NCBI RefSeq assembly: GCF_000304475.1
Contig: NC_018941.1
Location: 1,054,001 to 1,118,000, forward strand
Reading direction: 5' to 3'
Source: Kazachstania africana CBS 2517
Taxonomy: Eukaryota; Ascomycota; Saccharomycetes; Saccharomycetales; Saccharomycetaceae
Length of the DNA stretch: 64,000 bases
Positions 20,826-30,731 of this stretch are shown here, piece by piece (positions within the stretch are counted from its first letter, which is position 1; the number at the start of each line of letters is the position of its first letter). The notes beneath the pieces are model-generated. The model was not told the DNA's origin and made no database searches. It worked only from the letters and a program-made list of their open reading frames with translations. Made by a program: the position numbers and the translations under genes.

Positions 20826-21339
20826 GTTTAAGTCAAGTCTATTGATCTTATTATATTTTGTTGGTACCTAAAACTGTGGTCACTGACTAGAAAAAGGGAA
20901 GTGTAAAAAAAAACTGATGAAACCAAATGAGATTAATATAAATCTCACTTTGTAATATATATAGAAATATGGAAGGATTGGGCCACCTATTACTAGTGGA
21001 TCAAGAATAGTTGCGAAAATGGCTCTTCTGCAGAACTGCGACACCAATTTAATTTCAGACTGAGAAGGGTTATGTGCGAGATGTTCGAACGCGTCGCGTT
21101 TTCGCGTAGTAATAATGTTTCATAATTATTATCTCAGTGCCACATTTGATTGTGATTTACTTCATTTATTGTGAATCCGTGGGAATACAATTGAAAAGAT
21201 TTGCATATTGTATGATGCATTCGATGGGGGAATATGTTGAAAGGGACCGAAGAATTTAAGTAAAGTAATTAGTATATATGTTATATAATTACATTGACGC
21301 GTACCACGATTATCCTATTCGATACTGCTTGGATCGTGA
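20826..21339. promoter_or_regulatory. upstream region of the HCM1-like gene
   Basis: 514 bases between the HCM1-like start and the CSM3 stop. It holds the G1/S box cluster listed separately (21089-21106) and another ACGCGT at 21297-21302 that lies nearer the CSM3 3' end. No gene seen. Confidence 0.5.
21089..21106 (+). promoter_or_regulatory. MCB plus SCB-like G1/S promoter cluster
   Basis: An exact ACGCGT (MluI cell-cycle box, bound by MBF) at 21089-21094 is followed directly by a CGCG repeat and TTTTCGCG, whose complement CGCGAAAA is an SCB-type site (bound by SBF), at 21099-21106. It lies about 265-280 bases upstream of the HCM1-like ATG. In S. cerevisiae HCM1 is a known late-G1 MBF/SBF-regulated gene. 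Confidence 0.7.
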
Positions 21340-22242
21340 TTAGAAACCCAGCTCTCTCATTGCTTCCAGATCATTTTCGTCCTCTTCAAATTCAGCATTG
21401 TCATCTTGGTACGGCTGAGTATCTAGATCATTCTCTTGTGCGTTTTCCATTTCCTTCATGAGTTCTAATTCCATTTCGTCTTGTTCATAGTCAAGTTCAT
21501 TCTGTTGCTCGGTGATACTTCCTATGCTTTCCTTTGAGTGAGGTGCCAGTTCGCTGCCGCCAGCGGTATCATTATTACTTTCTTTACCCGTATCAGTGGT
21601 TGATATCGTATTTCTTGGGCCCTTCGATTGCAGCGTATACAGTTCGTCGTCGTCGGAGTCGTCAGCTTCGAAGAGTGTTCTTGGCTGCTCTCCCATTGTA
21701 TCGGTACTCGATGACGGCCTTTCTGAATCTACACTCAAATTATGAGAAGGAGGCGGTGTTTGTAATTGATTTATGGTAGGTTCAACGTCATCTTCATCAA
21801 AAGTCGTTATACCCATCTCTTTCCTGTAAAGATTCATTCTATATTCTCTCAACTCTCTGTCAGTCTTACCTAATCCTTGACACAATTTGATAAAATCATT
21901 GAATTTGGCTTTTGGAAACAAATCATGAGCCCAAAGTTGGTAGAATTGAACAATGTGCGACAAATTTTCGTAAGCGTTTTTCCTTTTGGATGATATTCTC
22001 AATCTTTTTGGGGCATATTTAGCGACATAAGGCAGCCCTTTATCGCTCAATAGCTTCTCAGCTGTTAATTTGACCTGTACCCTCCGTGCCTTTGTAACGA
22101 TAGCAGTTGGGTCAGCAATCGCTGTAGGGTCGGCGATGACGGTGGGATCATCTGCTGTATTGTTTGGTATTAATAAATTTGACGAAGTATCCAAGGTTCC
22201 TTCGTTGGTGTTTGAGATCATATAATCCCCTTCATCCATCAT
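21340..22242 (-). CDS. CSM3: replication fork protection complex subunit Csm3 (Tipin/Swi3 family)
   Basis: 300-aa nuclear protein that with Tof1 and Mrc1 stabilises stalled replication forks and supports the checkpoint and cohesion. The conserved Swi3 domain covers about residues 50-140 (KLTAEKLLSDKGLPYV to ELREYRMNLYRKEMG). Outside it the protein is acidic, with a C-terminal EDENDLEAMRELGF that is conserved among yeast Csm3 proteins. The N-terminus has a short tandem repeat ADPTAI. S. cerevisiae Csm3 is 317 aa. Divergent from NUP116 as in S. cerevisiae (YMR048W/YMR047C), but with a much longer gap between them. Confidence 0.92.
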   Translation of the reverse strand: MMDEGDYMISNTNEGTLDTSSNLLIPNNTADDPTVIADPTAIADPTAIVTKARRVQVKLTAEKLLSDKGLPYVAKYAPKRLRISSKRKNAYENLSHIVQFYQLWAHDLFPKAKFNDFIKLCQGLGKTDRELREYRMNLYRKEMGITTFDEDDVEPTINQLQTPPPSHNLSVDSERPSSSTDTMGEQPRTLFEADDSDDDELYTLQSKGPRNTISTTDTGKESNNDTAGGSELAPHSKESIGSITEQQNELDYEQDEMELELMKEMENAQENDLDTQPYQDDNAEFEEDENDLEAMRELGF

Positions 22243-24149
22243 GTATGTTCTAAATTGCTAACCTAAGTCAGTATTACTAACCATTTTCAATTGGTAAATG
22301 GAGTTTTCAAATTGATTTTAACGTGTCTCATAAGTCTTTAATCTCTGCAAATAATCGAGAATTCGCGGAAAAGTGAAAACGAACGCCAAAAGAGGAAACG
22401 CATCACTTTATAGACATGGTTGGTGCCGGAATCAGAAAAAGCCAGCAAGTGCAGTCCTGATCTTCAATTGGTAAATTTAGATATTTCATCCCAATTCTAG
22501 AGAAATGCAACAGAAGGCAAGCAAGCCCATTTTTGGTTATGGGTAATTTTGTCCAGCGAACCAGATTGGTCGATGTGGTAGGGACGGCCAAGGGTCTTTG
22601 CGACTGTTCTTGACTCTATAGCTCCTTATTCATATACAATTTTTCTTTGCTTTTGCTACCGGAGCTTGACTATTACTTCTACTTCTTTGTTGGGCTACGG
22701 ATGATTGATCTTTAGTTTATGGACAGTTATTAACTTTGAGCAAAGACAATAAGGAAATTATGCCGTCTTCTGCAGAACTGTATTTGGAAAGTATGGTAGC
22801 AACTTTAAAATCTCATAGTGAAGATGGCGTTCTTTCAAAAACTAAATTTGCTGTAGCCTGGATAAAAGATGTATTAAGGGTAAAAACTTTGTGATAAGTC
22901 GTCGATTTCGGACACCTTGTATTGTGCTCACAATCTATAGAAAATCAAAATCAGTCAAACATCCACTGGTTGTTTATTCTGCTGTTAGATTATTTATTCT
23001 TTTTTCCATTATACACCTTATAAAATCGGCTGTTATAGCTTGATTTCGTGAAAGCATTGAATATTTCGAGAACATCCAAATTTTTCTAAAGCAAGCAGTA
23101 ATGCATCTTCATGGCTATATAACACTGGTCTCCGCTAGTTAAGTATTCCGAACTTCTAGAAAGCTGTAACTGTTATTCGAGGTATTGAAAAATTCCGCGT
23201 GGCGCTATCATTTACTGATTTTGAACATATCAAACTTGGTCAACGTATCAAGATCAGCTTATTCTAAAAATAGTATACTATAGAAAGTGTCTCATCTGTT
23301 GTTGTTTTTTACTCAATAGGATAGATATTATTTTTGTATTTTCTTAATTTGTCATACATTTTCCTGTGACATGTTAAAGAAGACGCTGCAACTAGATAGC
23401 TTAAAATGACGTTTATTTTCCCTAGCATACTCTTGATGAGGTACCGTAGTATTAGCAATCTTTAAGTTGAATGCTTTTCTTATTATTCCTTTACCCATTT
23501 AATACATTTTGTAGGAAATTTTTTTCGCATTCATTCTCTAATTTACATACGTCATTATTAAAGTGCCTATTCTAATTATTAAATTGTTGGAAGAAAAATG
23601 GTACTATGTCCAAACACTATGCATAATTAATTGAAAAATGCATCATTAATATTTGTTTGTTTACTCGTTACCTGAAGAGGACCTCTTACTGATACTGATT
23701 TCCATTGAAATTACTTCAAGTAAGACAAAAAAGATAAATTTTTTAAGAAAGTTGAAAATATTGAAGAATGACCATGAATCATCCTAGAAAAATTCACAAC
23801 CCCCTGCTCTGCAGAGAGGGTACTCTAAATGAACCAAATCTTCAATACTACCATAAAACAGCCATATTTGAGGTCGGTAAAATATAAATAAATATTTTGT
23901 AGTGACCACGTCGTACAAAAGTATATTCAACTTTTTTAATATTTTTTTTTTCTTTGCATAAGTTAGTTCTATGAGATTAAGTTCAAATAATGTATGGACA
24001 TCAAAGATCAAAAAATAAGAGAATCAGGTACATTTAACGAGATTGGGACACAGAGGATTAGAACGTATTTTGTTTGATACTGCTTCAATTTGTTACTAGG
24101 ATATTTTTTTAGAACCTTATTTTACAGAAATAAGTAGAATTCAGACAGG
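22243..24149. other. 1.9 kb intergenic region between divergent CSM3 and NUP116
   Basis: Contains one short ATG frame with protein-like composition (22760-22894, listed separately) but no gene that I recognise. The rest is AT-rich. A minus-strand frame at 22403-22591 lacks an ATG. It is much longer than would be expected for a yeast divergent promoter, so it may contain the decayed remains of a gene. Confidence 0.5.
22760..22894 (+). CDS. small ORF of unknown function (44 codons), possibly a gene remnant
   Basis: A 44-residue ATG frame (starts MPSSAELYLESMV, ends DVLRVKTL). Its composition is that of a helical soluble protein: balanced charge, no low complexity, and codons similar to nearby genes, unlike the AT-rich surroundings. 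I do not recognise it. It might be a small gene, the first exon of an undetected spliced gene, or the surviving N-terminus of a pseudogene; no TACTAAC is seen shortly downstream. Confidence that it is translated is low. Confidence 0.25.
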   Translation: MPSSAELYLESMVATLKSHSEDGVLSKTKFAVAWIKDVLRVKTL

Positions 24150-27100
24150 ATGTTCGGTTCGTTTGGCAATAAAACTAATCAAACCTTTGGAACATCTGCT
24201 TCTCCATTTGGAGTCCAGCAACAACAAAACAACGCTGCCACAGCTACTGCTAGTAATTTTAACAGCCCATTTGGCTCAAATACAGTAAGCAACACTGGTA
24301 ATTCACTATTCGGTAATACCAACAATCTTGCAGGAAATTCTGGTTTTGGTCAGAGTGGGACTGGCACAACCAATCCACTCTTCTCCAGCGGTACACAAAA
24401 TATGAGTGGTGCTATGAGCAGTGGTACTAATGTCAAACCATTTACAGCCCATCAAGAAAAAGATCCAACAACGAATGCTATCAACGTTTTCCAAAGTATT
24501 TCATGCATGCCTGAGTACAAAAATTTTTCTTTTGAAGAATTGAGAATGCAAGATTATCAAGCCAACAGGAAATTCAGTACTAATCAGGGTGCACCACCAA
24601 CCTTAGGTAACACAAATCAACTTGGTGCCCTATCAAGTACCACTGGCTCATTTGGAAATACCTTTGGGGGAAATAGCCAAACTTCAGCAGGAGGCTTGTC
24701 AAATCAACAAAAACCAACCAGTTTCGGTAACAATTCTCTTGCTTTTGGTGGAGGAGCTAATCAAAATACTTTTGGAAACACAACCTCTTCCATGAACTCA
24801 CCTTTCGCCCCAAAACCTGCATCTACGGGAGGTTTATTCGGACAAACCAACAATGCTAGTCCTTTTGGACAACAACAAAACAACACGGGCTTTGGTGCAC
24901 CAACAACTGGCTCTGGTGCATTTGGTACAGCAAATACATTTCCGCAAGGCGGTAGTAGTACGGGTGGGTTATTCGGCAATAAGCCAACAGCTGGAAGCCT
25001 TTTTGGCAACCAAGGCGCTCAACAGCCAAGTAATGCATTTGGTTCTTCAGGTGGTAGTTTGTTCGGTCAAAATAATCAACAAGCTAATACTTCAAATAGT
25101 TTGTTTGGTCAAAACAATCAACAAAATACGACTTCTGGTGGTTTATTTGGACAAACCAATCAGCAGCAACAAAATGCGGGTGCTTTTGGCCAGAACAACA
25201 ATAACACATTTGGAAATCAACAACAAACAACTGGAATGTTTGGAAACAGACCAACTTCAGGTGGTCTTTTCGGTCAGACCGCAACAACTCAATCACAAGG
25301 CGGAAGTCTATTCGGTCAGAGTAATCAGCGTTCCTCTGCAGGTGGTCTTTTTGGTCAAAATAACCAACAACAACAAAATACTGGTCTTTTTGGACAAAAT
25401 AATCAACAAAACAACACTACTACTGGTGGATTATTTGGTAATAAAGCTCCAACAACGACTGGCCTTTTCGGACAAAACACCAGCCAACAGCAGCAACCTG
25501 GCGGTGGGTTATTTGGAGCTCAGCAACAAGCTCCAACAGGTGGCTTATTTGGACAAGGCAATCAGCAACAGCAACCACAAGTGGGGGGACTCTTTGGCCA
25601 ACAACAACAGCCTAATGCTGGAGGTGGCTTATTTGGCAGTAATCCAACGACAACCACGACAACTAATGGAGGACTCTTTGGCACAAATAATAATACGACA
25701 AATACTGGTTTGAATGTTGGATTTGGTGCTAATACAACGGCAAATACTCAAACAACTTTTGGGTCGAATACTGGCGCCGGACTCTTTGGCAACAAGACTG
25801 CACCTGCACCGAGTGCTACGGGAGGCCTCTTCGGTAGCAGTAATAAACCTGCTGCAGCTCCTGGTGGTGGATTATTTGGCAACACCAATGCTGCTCCTGA
25901 TTCAACTGGTATTTCTGGCGGCGGGCTCTTTGGCAGTAAACCAAGTACATTTGCTGGCAACCCTTCGATTGGTGGGGGGCTATTTGGTAGCAAACCGGCT
26001 GTTTCTACTCTAGGTGGTAGCTCCGGTAATAATACTTTTGGCACTACCCTGAATACAACGAAACCATCCATGATATTAGGCCAAAATAACCAACAGCAGC
26101 TACAACAAAACGGTCTCCAGCCCAATATTGTAAATAACAATCCTTATGGAACAGAAGGAGTTTTCGCTAAAATTAATCCAGCAACCAGAGGAAATAATGC
26201 TACAAGTCAGATAAGTGTCGTTAAAATTGGCGCCGATATGAAGAAAAAAACTAGCTTGTCAGGAGCATACAAACTGGCTCCTAAACCGCTCTTTAGTTCC
26301 AAGCAAAGCTCATTGACAAATAATTTCCAGGAAAAATCTGGAAATAGTATTCTTTCATCTGCTCAAAATAACAAACAAGTTGAGTCAAAACCACTTTTAC
26401 TGGGGGTCTCTTCCAAGAGTAATACGGCGTCTATCGCCAACGCATCTGAAGTTGACAGTAGTATCCTATCATCTGATTCTTTGTTATTTAATCCGGACAA
26501 AAAATCTTTTAAGAATTTGATTATGCACAGAAAATTGTTGGAAACTGAGGCGTCAATTGAATCTACAATTGCAACAACAACAAAACAAAATTATCCAGAT
26601 GAAAATGTGAAAAACGAGGAGGCTGCTATAGATGATAAGGAAAAGACGAGTAGAAGTCTTGATTTAAGTTCCAGAAATACTACTGAAGTTTCGAATAAAG
26701 AATGCAAGATAAAAGAAAAAGAATCCAATACATTGAATCCTGTTGATAGAGATCTGTCCTTTATTGACGAGAACTACTTTATTTCACCGTCTTTCGAAAC
26801 GTTATCATCGCAGACTTTACTAGAACTACGTAAAGTTAACGACTTAGTTGTTGGACATAAACTTTTTGGTAAAATCGAATTTCTCGAACCTGTTGATTTG
26901 TCCAGTATATCTTTATCTTCTCTTGGAGGACAATTGATCGAGTTTGAGTCAAAGTCTTTTGAGCTGTATCCTAATGAAATTGAGAAACCATCACCCGGAG
27001 AAGGACTCAATGTGAGAGCAAGAGTTACGTGCTATAATTGTTTTCCCGTAGATAAAGCGACCAGAGAGCCAATCAAAGATGCCAACCATCAACTTGTCAA

Positions 27101-27200
27101 AAGGCACATTAATAAGCTCAAGAAAGTGCCAAATTCTAAATTTGAAAAGTATGACACTGAAACGGGTGCTTATACCTTTATAATTAACAATACTGTTTGA
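24150..27200 (+). CDS. NUP116: GLFG nucleoporin Nup116
   Basis: 1016-aa nuclear pore protein. A Gle2-binding (GLEBS) motif is at about residues 98-145 (KDPTTNAINVFQSI through SFEELRMQDYQ), which distinguishes Nup116 from its paralog Nup100. The region from about 150 to 650 is FG-rich, with 18 GLFG repeats plus several SLFG and FGN units separated by Gln/Asn/Thr linkers; these bind transport receptors and form the permeability barrier. The C-terminal ~150 residues (ENYFISPSFETLSSQTLLEL to the end) form the autoproteolytic-fold domain that anchors the protein to the pore; no cleavable HFS is visible, as in Nup100/Nup116. Divergent from CSM3 as in S. cerevisiae. Confidence 0.95.
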   Translation: MFGSFGNKTNQTFGTSASPFGVQQQQNNAATATASNFNSPFGSNTVSNTGNSLFGNTNNLAGNSGFGQSGTGTTNPLFSSGTQNMSGAMSSGTNVKPFTAHQEKDPTTNAINVFQSISCMPEYKNFSFEELRMQDYQANRKFSTNQGAPPTLGNTNQLGALSSTTGSFGNTFGGNSQTSAGGLSNQQKPTSFGNNSLAFGGGANQNTFGNTTSSMNSPFAPKPASTGGLFGQTNNASPFGQQQNNTGFGAPTTGSGAFGTANTFPQGGSSTGGLFGNKPTAGSLFGNQGAQQPSNAFGSSGGSLFGQNNQQANTSNSLFGQNNQQNTTSGGLFGQTNQQQQNAGAFGQNNNNTFGNQQQTTGMFGNRPTSGGLFGQTATTQSQGGSLFGQSNQRSSAGGLFGQNNQQQQNTGLFGQNNQQNNTTTGGLFGNKAPTTTGLFGQNTSQQQQPGGGLFGAQQQAPTGGLFGQGNQQQQPQVGGLFGQQQQPNAGGGLFGSNPTTTTTTNGGLFGTNNNTTNTGLNVGFGANTTANTQTTFGSNTGAGLFGNKTAPAPSATGGLFGSSNKPAAAPGGGLFGNTNAAPDSTGISGGGLFGSKPSTFAGNPSIGGGLFGSKPAVSTLGGSSGNNTFGTTLNTTKPSMILGQNNQQQLQQNGLQPNIVNNNPYGTEGVFAKINPATRGNNATSQISVVKIGADMKKKTSLSGAYKLAPKPLFSSKQSSLTNNFQEKSGNSILSSAQNNKQVESKPLLLGVSSKSNTASIANASEVDSSILSSDSLLFNPDKKSFKNLIMHRKLLETEASIESTIATTTKQNYPDENVKNEEAAIDDKEKTSRSLDLSSRNTTEVSNKECKIKEKESNTLNPVDRDLSFIDENYFISPSFETLSSQTLLELRKVNDLVVGHKLFGKIEFLEPVDLSSISLSSLGGQLIEFESKSFELYPNEIEKPSPGEGLNVRARVTCYNCFPVDKATREPIKDANHQLVKRHINKLKKVPNSKFEKYDTETGAYTFIINNTV

Positions 27201-27342
27201 CAATGAATATTTTTGTGCTCTATACTATATACTTTTGTATGAGGTTCTATACCAAAAGCAAAGTCATTTTTTTGTACAGCGTTTTCTTCGCAAAGTTTAA
27301 TTTTAATCTTAATTTTTCTACACTTTCTCAAAAAAAAATTAT

Positions 27343-27414
27343 TGCCATCTCCTAGAATCGAACCAGGGTTTCATCGGCCACAACGATGTGTACTAACCAC
27401 TATACTAAGATGGC
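27343..27414 (-). tRNA. tRNA-His (GUG)
   Basis: 72 bases that fold as a cloverleaf on the minus strand: acceptor stem GCCATCT/AGATGGC, D-loop region TAGTATAGTGGTTAGTA, anticodon GTG at 27381-27379, T-arm GGTTCGATTC. It is nearly identical to S. cerevisiae tRNA-His. No intron. Discriminator A at 27343. A T-rich terminator would follow on the minus strand (A run at 27331-27338). Confidence 0.97.
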
Positions 27415-27847
27415 TGAAAAGATAATTTTCAAAGGAAAAGTAACGTACATAACAATTTGTTTTTTTGCCTAACAAGTATCCTCAGGATGTTAGCTAGTGC
27501 ATAAAGCTAGATGATGCTGAGCCCAATTATAGAGATTATCTCAGATAAATATTTGAGGTATTGTTTCTAATCTAGAACTGACGTGAAGGAAGATCAGGGG
27601 ATGATCCCTTTATATCAATTTCATTAATTGTGTTCATTTTTGTTAAAGGTCAGTCAAGTTAGTAAAATAGTTCTTATTACTCAGTGGTTATACCAAATAA
27701 TGCACTGGTTATATATAAAATATAGCCATAATATAAAATAATATAAAGTGATACAAATTTTGATCAAACTTCAGTGTTCACCTGAGTATTCATACTTTTT
27801 CCAACACATTTTGATTTATAGCAGTTATCATGTTCTAGATTTATGGG

Positions 27848-27970
27848 TCAATACGTTGTCTTAATTATCGTACCATAGTTATTGCATGATAATATGTATT
27901 CGTGTTTATCACGTCATATGTGTTTCATGTCAATACATTGTCGTGTTTATCACTCCATAATTATTGTTCA
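27848..27970. repeat. degenerate 41-bp tandem repeat (three units)
   Basis: Units 27848-27888, 27889-27929 and 27930-27970. Units 1 and 3 agree at 29 of their first 37 positions (both start TCAATAC); units 2 and 3 share an exact 13-mer TCGTGTTTATCAC spaced 41 bases apart; units 1 and 2 both end CATG. It lies between tRNA-His and the Ty remnant and codes for nothing. Confidence 0.6.
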
Positions 27971-28844
27971 ATTCTATAACATTCTAAATTTGTCATTCTA
28001 ACTATCAAAACGTTGAAATGTCAGTATAATGCCATTTCCAGCAAGAACAGGCCTTGGGTGTTGGATCAAGAGTTTTTGATGGGTCTATAATACTATGCTA
28101 TATATTGGCAGGCAGATATATTATGGATTGGTAAGTAACTACGAAGTATGTAAGCACAACGGCTTACCATAATCTAGAAGTTTTGCTGCTTGTACAGATA
28201 CGAGGAAGCTATACAATATCATACAAGTAACAAGTGAAACATTTTTATCAAACCGTCGATGAGAAAGTTATGAATTGTGAGGTATAAATAGACGTCATCT
28301 AGCATCGTTGAAGAACATCTTTTTTCCTCCTTATTGAAGATAATTTTATATAGAAAAAGATTAGGACGAATATTGGCTTTTACTATATAGTCAAATTCTA
28401 ATTTCACACTTTATTTTGTTTGGTATAATACAACTAACTTAGATCTTACTTATAACTACAATGTCATCGATTAACAATACCCCAAGAGAGGAAAAGACAA
28501 CTATCGTCATTGGGTAGAAGTCTAGAACAAGCATTGAAGAGAAATCTTTTTCTACAGGTTCTCTTAGTCTCATTCAGACGAAACTGTGGGGGGATCATGT
28601 TTGAAATAATGACATCAAAATTCTTGTGATAATCGATTCCAATTCAATTATTATTTAAAGGGTGGAATAACAACCAAATTTCCCGTATTATTCCATTACA
28701 TTCGTTACTTTAGAAGAGTATATCGATGTATTACGACACTTATTGAATAAAACCAACAACTTATCTTACAAACCTATTATGTCTAACAACACAATAAAAA
28801 AAACAAATAACCAAGGTATGAATATTCCCAAGACGTTTCCGTCC

Positions 28845-28854
28845 ATGGTAGCGC
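28845..28854 (+). other. Ty1/copia-type primer-binding site for initiator tRNA-Met
   Basis: TGGTAGCGCC, exactly complementary to the 3' end of yeast initiator tRNA-Met as used by Ty1 and Ty2, directly preceded by CA, the usual LTR end. This marks the boundary between a decayed 5' LTR (before 28845) and the internal region. No matching 3' LTR was found. Confidence 0.75.
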
Positions 28855-30190
28855 CCTCTGACATGCTAGAGTTTTAAGTACGAAACTGCGCTTGTGAAAA
28901 TTTGAAACATAAGGTCACCAGCATTGTTAATAATTCAGCATCTCCCATTCAAAATATCGTGCTATGGTGGGAGGCATATTGATTCAGAACAGAAATTTCA
29001 ATAAGGACAGGCAAAAACCTCTTGACCAACCAATATGCCTCTCGCCATGACAGGATATTTGGAATCGGAGATACTGAATTGCCTATCAACAGTGCTGGAA
29101 TCTTATGTTTCAAATTTCCACAAAAATTTTTCGTATTAAACCTCCAATATCACAGGCAGCATGGAGCAACCTGCTGTTTTTATATGACATGGGAAAGGCT
29201 GGAATACATGTAGATTTAAAAATAGAATCTTTATAGACTCGAATGACGCCTCTATCGCACAAGTAATTAAACATGGTCGGTTTATTTGTATTTCTATTGA
29301 TGACATCTACGTTCCCCACAAAGCCAATGTGATTCACTAAACAATTTTCAATGGATTTTCTACATAGTTTTTCGGTCACCTGAATATCCGCGATATCAAA
29401 ACCTCTATCGATAAAAACTTAATAAAAAACTAAAAGACTTCTGACGTCGATTGGTCCCACATCGTAAATTGCCAATGTAATGGTTGTTTAGCTAGGAAGA
29501 TTACCAAACATAACTATGTTGTTGATTCGCAACCCCGTTATTAATCAGATATTCTTGGTCCAATATCAGGTCTGTCTGACACATCTGTAAAATATTTTAT
29601 TAGTTTTAGTGATGAAACCACCGGGTTCCCGTGAGCTTACCCATTAATTTCTCGAACAGCTGACCCCAAGTATGAGGTCTTTGATCATCTTGTTCATGTA
29701 GCAAGACACAATTTAAAGTCAAAGTTTTATCTTTTCACAAGGATCACGGCTTTGAATTTGCCAGTACTTCGACCAGAGACTTTCTTTCAAATACATGGAA
29801 TCGTGTACTCATTTTCACAATCACGCCTGTCTATACTGTTAACGGGATAGCTGAATGCACCAACCCCAGGTTTCTGAACGATTATCGTACCCTACTTAAG
29901 GCAATAGTTTTTGGAACTATGCGGTAGCATTTGCTACAACAATGCGCAATTCATTCATTAATTCCATATACAGATTTTCTGCGAAAGGGAAAACTGGCTT
30001 GTTGGGTCTCTGCACCAGCACTACGAGTTCTTCCTGAAGTGACGAATACAGGAACATGTCATGTTAAGAATCGCTTTGACAGAGCATATAATATCGCCGA
30101 TATGTTGAGCAAACCTAATCTCCTATTATTCATGCATATTAGAAGAAAGTTTATAATAAATCATAATACCTTGGCACCAATCACGGATTG
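28845..30190 (+). mobile_element. decayed Ty1/copia (Pseudoviridae) retrotransposon remnant
   Basis: Starting at the primer-binding site, gag is missing and pol is present only in pieces with many stops and frameshifts. Recognisable in order: a protease-to-integrase linker (about 29180-29330, containing FIDSNDASIAQVIKHGRF), the integrase HHCC-type finger (29437-29547, CQCNGCLARKITKHN), the integrase core from DILGP at 29548 through FISFSDETTGF (29596-29628), DHGFEFAST near 29743 and NGIAE at 29841-29855, so D, D and E of the catalytic triad are all visible. After an internal deletion removing reverse transcriptase, the extreme C-terminus of RNase H is seen (YNIADMLSKP, about 30088-30120). Lies 1.4 kb upstream of tRNA-His, in keeping with Ty1 targeting to Pol III genes. 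Confidence 0.85.
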
Positions 30191-30731
30191 AATGATTCAA
30201 TCTTAAGAAAATTCCTATAATCGATGCTTAGCGTTGCTTCACACTATCTAGCATCTTCGTGACTTCGAGCTTCAAATGACATGTAATGTCTACACATGAC
30301 TAATTTTTGATTGGGAATTGAAAGTAAAAGAAAGAAAAATCACATATATAACCCTTTCGAAAAAGGAGATAAAGTGCCTGCCAGACAGGCTTTATGGTAT
30401 GCATTTCTGTAGTTTGACAAGACCACTTGAGTGACGTTTAAACACCTATTTCCATCACTCTTAATATATTGATTAAGGCATAAAATAGAAGATTTGCTCG
30501 AAATAGAATCCTTTTTGGTGCAGAAAAATAGGATAGCTAGTCACGGGGTTAGTGTACAGTGAGAATTTTCGCTTTGAAAAATACGCTCTTTACCCGGAAA
30601 ATTGGAATCAGAATAAAAGTTCCTTCTGTCGATTTGTCCATTGAAGGCTAACCAACATTACAGATTTCATGATGGGAAGTCTATGTTCCTTACTCAAGAA
30701 GTAAACTATGTACATGCGTATACGGCTATTT

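Larger units (their letters stand above)
27201..30731. other. 3.5 kb interval with tRNA-His, minisatellite and a decayed Ty1/copia element
   Basis: Between NUP116 and IOC4. Contains tRNA-His, a 41-base tandem repeat, a primer-binding site and the protease/integrase/RNase H remains of a retrotransposon, all listed separately. As I recall, S. cerevisiae also carries a Ty1 between NUP116 and IOC4 (YMR045C/YMR046C). No intact protein gene is seen; frames 29022-29213 and 29931-30191 are fragments of the element. Sequence after 30190 up to IOC4 holds nothing I recognise. Confidence 0.7.

Noticed and set aside
24853..25713. 286-codon frame within NUP116
   Set aside because: Shadow of the repetitive GLFG region in another frame; codon pattern follows the repeats.
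29022..29379. Two small frames on opposite strands in the Ty region
   Set aside because: Fragments and shadows of the decayed pol sequence, not genes.
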